A stretch of DNA of 64,000 nucleotides from Colwellia sp. BRX10-3 (lineage in GTDB: Bacteria > Pseudomonadota > Gammaproteobacteria > Enterobacterales > Alteromonadaceae). Shown piece by piece: positions 58,431-64,000 of this stretch (the stretch's first letter is position 1; each line of letters opens with the position of its first letter). A model generated the notes under the pieces. It searched no databases and was not told where the DNA came from. It saw nothing but the letters and a program-made list of their open reading frames with translations. The stretch is from positions 248,001 to 312,000 of the forward strand of contig NZ_JACGWA010000001.1 of assembly GCF_014077505.1 (NCBI RefSeq). The letters are read 5' to 3'. The translations under genes were made by a program, and so were the position numbers.

Positions 58431-59966
58431 ATGAGTACCCAGAATTCAGAGGCATTTTACGGCCATCCGGGAGGGTTGAAAACACTTTTCGTCACAGAAA
58501 TGTGGGAACGTATGAGCTATTACGGCATGCGCGCATTGCTAGTTTTGTTTATGACCGCAACGTTACAAGAAGGTGGTTTAGCATTAACTATTGCATCAGC
58601 AACCGCAATTTATGGTTTGTATACAGGTACGGTTTATTTCATGGGCCTACCTGGTGGTTGGATATCTGATAGATTACTAGGTGGCCAAAAAGCTGTTTGG
58701 TATGGCGGCATTATTATCATGTTTGGCCATATAGTTTTAGCTATACCAAATGACAAAACATTCTTTATCGGTTTGATTTTAGTTATTTTAGGTACGGGTT
58801 TATTAAAGCCAAATATTGGCGCTATGGTTGGCCAATTATATAGTGAAAATGATAAGCGCCGTGATAGTGGTTATGCTATTTATTATATGGGTATTAACTT
58901 AGGTTCTTTCATTGGCTATTTAGTTTGTGGTTACTTGGCTTCTGACTTTGGTTGGCACTATGCTTTTGGTGCTGCAGCAATCGGTATGGCAGCGGGCCTG
59001 ATTCAATATAGAATGACCACGCCAAAATTAGAAGGTGTTGGTGCAAAACCTGTTGCCCCTTTATCTGCTAAAGGCCAACGAAATAGCTGGATAGTTATTG
59101 CTGCTTCGCTAGTCGCCATTGCGATAATTACCGTATTAACATTTGAAGGCATTGTGGTGATAGACCCAATAGCCACTGCACAATATGTTGCGATAGCCTT
59201 TACTTTAATTTTTGTGGTTTATTATGCCATTATTTATTTTTTCAGTGACTTAACCGGTAATGAAAAGAAGAAACTTTTGGCACTATTATTAATTTGTATT
59301 GCCTCAGCTTGTTTCTGGTCTGGCTTTGAACAAGCCGGTTCTTCATTAAACTTATTCGCACGTGATTATACTGACCGTATGATAGGTTCTTTTGAAATTC
59401 CAACGGCATGGTTTCAGTTCTCTAATGCTATGTTTATTGTTTTACTATCACCTTTTTTCGCCGCATTTTGGATTAAAATAGGCCAAAGAATGGTTACCCC
59501 AGCGTACGGAATTAAATGTGCTGTTGGCTTAATTATTATGGCGAGTGGTTTTCTTGTGATGTTTTTTGCCGCGCAATATGCAGCAACGGGCTTAAAAGTA
59601 GCGCCGGGTTGGTTAATTACTACCTACTTCCTACACACTGTTGGTGAGTTATGTTTAAGCCCTATCGCCTTAAGTGCGGTAAGTAAATTGTCTCCAAGAA
59701 GATTTGCTGGCCAAATGATGGGTGTATTTGTCTTAACTTATTCAATTGGTAATATTATTTCAGGCTTGCTTGCTGGTAATTATGATCCAAGTAACGTTGA
59801 GCAAATTCCTGCGTTATATATTCAAATCAGTCTATTTAGTATTGGCATTGGTATTATTATTTTACTGGTGGGCTTGAAATCTAGATTCTGGGAAGCGCTA
59901 AAAACAGAAGATGAAGACACTACAGCGCCAACTAACGATACTAGCAGCGCAAGATCTACTGCCTAA
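58431..59966 (+). CDS. POT/PTR family proton-dependent oligopeptide transporter
   Basis: A 511-residue protein with ~14 helices. The proton/peptide motif ExxERxxYY is intact at 23-31 (EMWERMSYY), as is GGWISDRLLGGQKAVWYGG. It imports di- and tripeptides with protons. ATG 58431 is chosen because GAGGA lies seven bases upstream; the frame is open to a GTG at 58401. Monocistronic, with its own terminator. Confidence 0.93.
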   Translation: MSTQNSEAFYGHPGGLKTLFVTEMWERMSYYGMRALLVLFMTATLQEGGLALTIASATAIYGLYTGTVYFMGLPGGWISDRLLGGQKAVWYGGIIIMFGHIVLAIPNDKTFFIGLILVILGTGLLKPNIGAMVGQLYSENDKRRDSGYAIYYMGINLGSFIGYLVCGYLASDFGWHYAFGAAAIGMAAGLIQYRMTTPKLEGVGAKPVAPLSAKGQRNSWIVIAASLVAIAIITVLTFEGIVVIDPIATAQYVAIAFTLIFVVYYAIIYFFSDLTGNEKKKLLALLLICIASACFWSGFEQAGSSLNLFARDYTDRMIGSFEIPTAWFQFSNAMFIVLLSPFFAAFWIKIGQRMVTPAYGIKCAVGLIIMASGFLVMFFAAQYAATGLKVAPGWLITTYFLHTVGELCLSPIALSAVSKLSPRRFAGQMMGVFVLTYSIGNIISGLLAGNYDPSNVEQIPALYIQISLFSIGIGIIILLVGLKSRFWEALKTEDEDTTAPTNDTSSARSTA

Positions 59967-59990
59967 TTACTGTTTAAGTTAAAAACACTA

Positions 59991-60019
59991 AAAAACCAGC
60001 ATTGATTGCTGGTTTTTTT
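59991..60019 (+). terminator. terminator of the POT transporter gene
   Basis: AAAAAACCAGC / GCTGGTTTTTTT with a 7-base loop, 24 bases after the stop. Confidence 0.9.
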
Positions 60020-60103
60020 ATGGCAAATTTTTCTTCCACTTTAACCACACTATGTTTAAGCTAAGCTGGACTATACTCTTTAAGCCCAAGTCGACTGAGC
60101 CTT

Positions 60104-60703
60104 ATGAAAACCAGACAAGCACTGCGTCAAACCATTAGAAATAAACGCCGACAATTGACTGCCCAGCAACAAAGCGACGCCGCATTAGGCTTATTACACC
60201 GTTTTAGTGCCGATGAGAAAATTTTACGGGCTCAGCATATTGCACTTTACTTAAGTAATGACGGTGAGCTTAATACCAAGCTAATAATTGATTGGTGTTG
60301 GCAACAGAATAAATGCGTTTATTTGCCAGTTATGCACCCTTTTAGCAAAGGCCATTTACTTTTTTTACGCTTCGAACAACAAACCCCATTAATTAACAAC
60401 CGCTATGGCATTAGCGAACCGCCACTCGATGTCAGAACAATTATTCCCGCCGCGCAATTAGATATTATATGCACGCCACTCGTGGCTTTTGATAAAACAG
60501 GCGCGCGCTTAGGCATGGGCGGCGGCTTTTACGACAGAACCCTAAGCCAATGGTATAAGCAAGAAAAACAGCAAAACATCAGCAGCCCTTACGCTATTGG
60601 CTTAGCTCATGACTGCCAATTGGTTGATGAGATCCCCACAGAAGTATGGGACATTCCTTTGCCGGAGATATTAACCCCAAGCACACGGTATAAATTTCAA
60701 TAA
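60104..60703 (+). CDS. ygfA: 5-formyltetrahydrofolate cyclo-ligase
   Basis: A 199-residue folate enzyme converting 5-formyl-THF to 5,10-methenyl-THF with ATP. The N-terminal basic RNKRRQL and the ATP/folate-binding GARLGMGGGFYDRTL are family signatures. In many gammaproteobacteria it follows zapA and 6S RNA; here it follows a transporter. Confidence 0.93.
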   Translation: MKTRQALRQTIRNKRRQLTAQQQSDAALGLLHRFSADEKILRAQHIALYLSNDGELNTKLIIDWCWQQNKCVYLPVMHPFSKGHLLFLRFEQQTPLINNRYGISEPPLDVRTIIPAAQLDIICTPLVAFDKTGARLGMGGGFYDRTLSQWYKQEKQQNISSPYAIGLAHDCQLVDEIPTEVWDIPLPEILTPSTRYKFQ

Positions 60704-60751
60704 AGCTTAGTTTTTCGAGCTAAGAATTAGTTATAATAAGCGCAAACATAA

Positions 60752-60776
60752 AGCTGTCAGTATTAAGCTGACAGCT
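60752..60776. repeat. inverted repeat upstream of rpiA
   Basis: AGCTGTCAG and CTGACAGCT are perfect arms around seven bases, 17 bases before the rpiA ATG. The same CTGTCAGCT motif recurs at 20196-20222. No T-run follows, so it is not a standard terminator. Confidence 0.6.
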
Positions 60777-60793
60777 AAACCAAAGGTTTCCCT

Positions 60794-61450
60794 ATGACTC
60801 AAGATGACATGAAAAAAGCGGCAGCAATAAAAGCCCTAGATTATATCAAAGCCGATACTATTGTTGGTGTAGGTACTGGCTCAACGGTTAATCACTTTAT
60901 TGACGCGCTTGCCACAATGAAAGATAAAATTATTGGCGTAGTTTCAAGCTCTGAAGGCTCAACTGAGCGTTTAAAATCTTACGGCATTGAAGTGTTTGAC
61001 CTTAATAACGTTGATGGTATTGATGTTTATGTTGATGGCGCTGATGAAATTAATCCTCATATGCATATGATCAAAGGTGGCGGCGCCGCCCTCACCCGAG
61101 AGAAAATTGTTGCTGCTGTGGCCAAAACCTTTGTTTGTATCGCCGATGATACCAAGCAAGTACCTATGTTAGGTCGTTTTCCATTGCCGGTAGAAGTGAT
61201 CCCGATGGCGCGCAGTTATGTTGCCAGAGAACTGGTAAAACTGGGCGGCGATCCGGTTTATCGTCAAGGTGTTATTACCGACAATGGCAATGTTATTATC
61301 GATGTGCATAACTTAACAATAATGGACCCTAAAGCATTAGAAAATAGCATTAATGCGCTTGCTGGGGTTGTTACTAATGGCTTGTTTGCTAATCGTCCAG
61401 CAAATGTCTTAATTATCGGCACTGCAGACGGTGCAAAAATAGTAAAATAA
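60794..61450 (+). CDS. rpiA: ribose-5-phosphate isomerase A
   Basis: A 218-residue enzyme (E. coli 219) of the pentose phosphate pathway. [13 protein letters not shown] (~25-37), [24 protein letters not shown] and GNVIIDV are the substrate and catalytic blocks. In E. coli and relatives it lies next to serA, as here. Confidence 0.97.
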   Translation: MTQDDMKKAAAIKALDYIKADTIVGVGTGSTVNHFIDALATMKDKIIGVVSSSEGSTERLKSYGIEVFDLNNVDGIDVYVDGADEINPHMHMIKGGGAALTREKIVAAVAKTFVCIADDTKQVPMLGRFPLPVEVIPMARSYVARELVKLGGDPVYRQGVITDNGNVIIDVHNLTIMDPKALENSINALAGVVTNGLFANRPANVLIIGTADGAKIVK

Positions 61451-61558
61451 CACTTTAGAGTTTATACCCTATATGCTAGTTTAGATATCTAGCCATCTAA
61501 AAACTTACTTGACCTTATTTAAGTAAGTAAATGTTTGATCGAGAGAAGATAAACTATC

Positions 61559-62788
61559 ATGAGCAACAATTCACTAGCGAAAGACAAAATTAAGATATTG
61601 CTTCTAGAGGGGGTTCACCAAAGCGCCCTTGAAGAGCTGAAAAACAAAGGCTATTCAAATATCGAATACCTTAAAACCTCTCTTTCAGAAGCAGAGCTAA
61701 TTAAAAAAATTGCCAATGTGCATTTTATTGGCATACGTTCTCGTACTGACTTAAATAAAAATGTTTTAAGTCACGCTAAAAAGTTGGTTGCTATTGGTTG
61801 TTTCTGTATTGGTACTAATCAAGTAGATAAAGCTGCAGCGCAATCATTTGGTATACCCGTATTTAATGCGCCATTCTCAAATACCCGCTCGGTTGCTGAA
61901 CTAGTGTTAGGCGAAACGTTATTATTGTTACGTGGTATACCTGAAAAAAGTGCTCAAGCACATCGTGGTGTTTGGAATAAGTCTGCCGCGGGTTCAGTTG
62001 AAGCCAGAGGTAAAACTCTAGGCATTATTGGTTATGGCCATATCGGTATGCAACTAGGCATATTAGCTGAAACGTTAGGCATGAGAGTTCGCTTTTTCGA
62101 TATTGAAACTAAACTACCATTAGGTAATGCTAGCCAAGCACCAACCATGACAGCATTACTGAAAGAAGCTGATGTTATTAGCTTACATGTTCCCGAAACA
62201 CCACAAACGAAAAATATGATGGGCGCGGCCGAATTTGAGGTCATGAAAGACGGTGTTATCTTTATTAATGCGTCACGCGGTACAGTGGTTGATATCGATG
62301 CGTTAGCAGAGGCCTTAAGCACTAAAAAAGTGGCGGGTGCAGCAATCGATGTATTCCCAATTGAGCCTAAAAGTAACGACGAAGAATTTATCAGCCCGTT
62401 ACGCGCATTTGATAACGTTATTTTAACGCCACACATTGGTGGTAGTACGAAAGAAGCACAAGAAAACATTGGCCTTGAAGTTGCCAGTAAACTTGCTAAA
62501 TATTCAGACAATGGCTCAACATTATCTGCGGTTAACTTCCCTGAAGTATCGCTGCCTGGACATATAGGTACTAGCAGATTACTGCACATTCACCGTAATC
62601 AGCCTGGGGTATTAACGCAAATTAACCAAATGTTTGCTAAACACGATATCAATATTGCCGCACAGTATTTACAAACTGCTGATCAAATTGGTTATGTGGT
62701 TATAGATATTGAAGTTGAAAATCGTGAGTTGGCGTTAAAAGAATTGAAACAGATTGACGCCACTATCAGAGTAAGACTATTAAACTAG
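61559..62788 (+). CDS. serA: D-3-phosphoglycerate dehydrogenase SerA
   Basis: First step of serine synthesis. 409 residues (E. coli 410). The NAD-binding GIIGYGHIGMQLG is at ~155-167. The catalytic Arg lies in NASRGTVVD, Glu in the FPIEP region and His in TPHIGGST. A C-terminal ACT domain (~339-409) should give serine feedback inhibition. Confidence 0.97.
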   Translation: MSNNSLAKDKIKILLLEGVHQSALEELKNKGYSNIEYLKTSLSEAELIKKIANVHFIGIRSRTDLNKNVLSHAKKLVAIGCFCIGTNQVDKAAAQSFGIPVFNAPFSNTRSVAELVLGETLLLLRGIPEKSAQAHRGVWNKSAAGSVEARGKTLGIIGYGHIGMQLGILAETLGMRVRFFDIETKLPLGNASQAPTMTALLKEADVISLHVPETPQTKNMMGAAEFEVMKDGVIFINASRGTVVDIDALAEALSTKKVAGAAIDVFPIEPKSNDEEFISPLRAFDNVILTPHIGGSTKEAQENIGLEVASKLAKYSDNGSTLSAVNFPEVSLPGHIGTSRLLHIHRNQPGVLTQINQMFAKHDINIAAQYLQTADQIGYVVIDIEVENRELALKELKQIDATIRVRLLN

Positions 62789-62809
62789 TATCAACCTGAT
62801 TTAAATACG

Positions 62810-62842
62810 AAAAAGCCAAAGATTATTATCTTTGGCTTTTTT
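62810..62842. terminator. bidirectional terminator between serA and pgpA
   Basis: AAAAAGCCAAAGAT / ATCTTTGGCTTTTTT with a short loop. The genes converge on it. Confidence 0.9.
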
Positions 62843-62899
62843 ATTGGCTGTTTACTATCTGTTTTTGACGATTACATTGTATTAAATCAATAACTCATT

Positions 62900-63370
62900 T
62901 TAGTAAAAAATCAGCATCATACAGGCCCAAGCAGCTATACCTGCGACAATATCGTCAAGCATAATACCTAAGCCACCATGGCAATTTTTATCAATATAAG
63001 ATATCGGCCAAGGCTTTAAAATATCGAAAAAGCGGAATAACGCAAATCCCACTATCAAAGTTTGCCATGTTACAGGTATCAAAAACATGGTGATAAGAAA
63101 ACCAACAAATTCATCCCAAACTATGGCGCCATGATCAGGAACCCCAGCATCTTTGGCCGCTTTGCCACAAATATAAATACCAGCAATGCTCATTATTACT
63201 AACAGCGATAAATAAAGCGTATTATTCAATGGTGCCATCAGTAAAAATAATGGAACTGCGGCTAAGGTGCCAAACGTACCTGGTGCTTTAGGCGCTAAAC
63301 CACTACCAAAACCTAATGCCAAAAAATGGATTGGATTGGATAAGCGAAAATTTGCCGTAGAAGCTTTCAT
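62900..63370 (-). CDS. pgpA: phosphatidylglycerophosphatase A
   Basis: A 156-residue inner-membrane phosphatase making phosphatidylglycerol. LAPKAPGTFGTL near the N-terminus and DHGAIVWDEFVG mid-protein are the PgpA signatures, with 3-4 membrane helices. Its ATG overlaps the thiL stop as TAATG, the usual thiL-pgpA coupling in gammaproteobacteria. Confidence 0.95.
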   Translation of the reverse strand: MKASTANFRLSNPIHFLALGFGSGLAPKAPGTFGTLAAVPLFLLMAPLNNTLYLSLLVIMSIAGIYICGKAAKDAGVPDHGAIVWDEFVGFLITMFLIPVTWQTLIVGFALFRFFDILKPWPISYIDKNCHGGLGIMLDDIVAGIAAWACMMLIFY

Positions 63371-64000
63371 TATGAATCTTTACTACTAGAAAAGTGTTCG
63401 AAGCTTTTAGTATGAATAGCGACAGGTTTACTGTTTAAGGTTGTGGTAATTTTTTCACTGCGATTTATCTGACCGATACAAGTGATGGTATTACTGGTAT
63501 TTGCTAAAGCGGTTTCCATACCCACTTTATTATCTTCAGCTACCGTAAATAACAATTCGTAGTCATCGCCACCGGTTAGTGTCATCTCAAACGCTTTATC
63601 CAAACCTACGGTATCACGCAATGCGTTTGAAATAGGTAAGTCATCTAACACGATATTAGCGCCTACTTTAGAAGCGGTACAAATATGCCCTAAATCAGCA
63701 ATTAAGCCGTCAGAAAGGTCGATTGCAGAACTTGCATATTCGCGCAGTGCTTGTCCGGCCAATATTCTTGGGGTTGGAAAATCTAAGCTACGCTGCACTC
63801 TTTCTCGATATTCAGGGGCAACATTCACTTCTTTTAATATATGCTTAAGTGCTAACGCTGCATCACCAATTTCACCGGTAACATAAATCCAGTCGCCAGC
63901 TTTAGCGCCTGATCGGGTAAGGTGTTTATTTTTTGGTACTAAACCTTGAGCGGTAACGGTAATACACAAAGGGCCTTGCGTTGTATCGCCACCAATTAAT
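63370..64000 (-). CDS. thiL: thiamine-monophosphate kinase ThiL (N-terminus cut by window)
   Basis: The minus-strand frame is open to the end of the window: LIGGDTTQGPLCITVTAQG is the ThiL core, so the gene starts beyond 64000. Visible parts include GDWIYVTGEIGDAALAL, SSAIDLSDGLIADLGHI and TGGDDYELLFTV, the ATP- and TMP-binding blocks. It phosphorylates thiamine monophosphate to the diphosphate. Confidence 0.95.
   Translation of the reverse strand, partial: LIGGDTTQGPLCITVTAQGLVPKNKHLTRSGAKAGDWIYVTGEIGDAALALKHILKEVNVAPEYRERVQRSLDFPTPRILAGQALREYASSAIDLSDGLIADLGHICTASKVGANIVLDDLPISNALRDTVGLDKAFEMTLTGGDDYELLFTVAEDNKVGMETALANTSNTITCIGQINRSEKITTTLNSKPVAIHTKSFEHFSSSKDS

Noticed and set aside
59967-60103. 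6S RNA gene upstream of ygfA
   Set aside because: Usual neighbour in gammaproteobacteria, but the gap is only 137 bases, partly a terminator, and shows no 6S-like long stem.
1-64000. CRISPR arrays, tRNA/rRNA genes, transposases, phage genes
   Set aside because: No regularly spaced repeats, no tRNA-like cloverleaf I could support, and no mobile-element proteins among the reading frames.

Overview
The window looks like a chromosomal segment of an AT-rich marine gammaproteobacterium of the order Alteromonadales, most likely Colwelliaceae (Colwellia/Thalassotalea-like). This rests on the protein families and gene order (fadIJ beside a moxR/bat cluster followed by a sigma factor and a DUF3379 protein), the AT-rich codon use and the psychrophile-style intergenic sequence. 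It is an inference from recognised families, not a database match. I saw no rRNA, tRNA, CRISPR array, intact insertion sequence or prophage.

Layout. 1-1494: C-terminal part of a PAS-GGDEF-EAL protein. 1495-2530: an accessory gap with a near-perfect sigma-54 promoter, a two-gene set of tiny ORFs (one built of three 9-residue repeats) and a small membrane ORF on the other strand. 2531-5991: fadI-fadJ with a FadR-like operator. 6243-13362: a tightly overlapping operon moxR - DUF58 - DUF4381 - batA - batB/C fusion - batD. 13571-14819: ECF-type sigma factor with a DUF3379 partner. 15038-18030: putP and an EAL-like/HDOD protein. 18135-26815: galE, a DHH phosphoesterase, the sulfate activation genes cysC / SLC13-type permease / cysN / cysD, and pgi.

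27135-57795 is a large surface-polysaccharide locus, nearly all on the minus strand. Its promoter-proximal end is at about 57.8 kb: SLBB exporter, UDP-HexNAc dehydrogenase and epimerase, wzz, wecA-like, wecB, four glycosyltransferases, wzy, wzx, gmd, a colC/fcl-like gene, a colD-like gene, manC, manB and ugd. Then come a single plus-strand wzi, the dTDP-rhamnose genes rfbA, rfbC, rfbD, rfbB, and galU. The predicted precursors are UDP-Glc, UDP-Gal, UDP-GlcA, UDP-GalNAc/UDP-GalNAcA, UDP-ManNAc, dTDP-L-rhamnose, GDP-mannose and very probably GDP-L-colitose. The colitose call rests on a DegT-family enzyme with a His-His pair where aminotransferases carry the PLP lysine. Assembly is Wzx/Wzy-type. 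The wzx-wzy core is visibly the most AT-rich part.

The locus carries scars of module exchange: a decayed second copy of galU, a third short galU remnant fused at a microhomology to the 3' end of a lost sugar epimerase gene, a probable glycosyltransferase tail, and several copies of an imperfect inverted-repeat element around rfbC-galU. The three galU copies are in direct orientation and bracket wzi and the rhamnose genes, which suggests repeated homologous cassette replacement.

58431-64000 returns to housekeeping genes: a POT peptide transporter, ygfA, rpiA, serA, pgpA and a partial thiL. The best candidates for something undescribed are the sigma-54-driven repeat-peptide bicistron at 1574-1941 and the galU-based scars in the polysaccharide locus.
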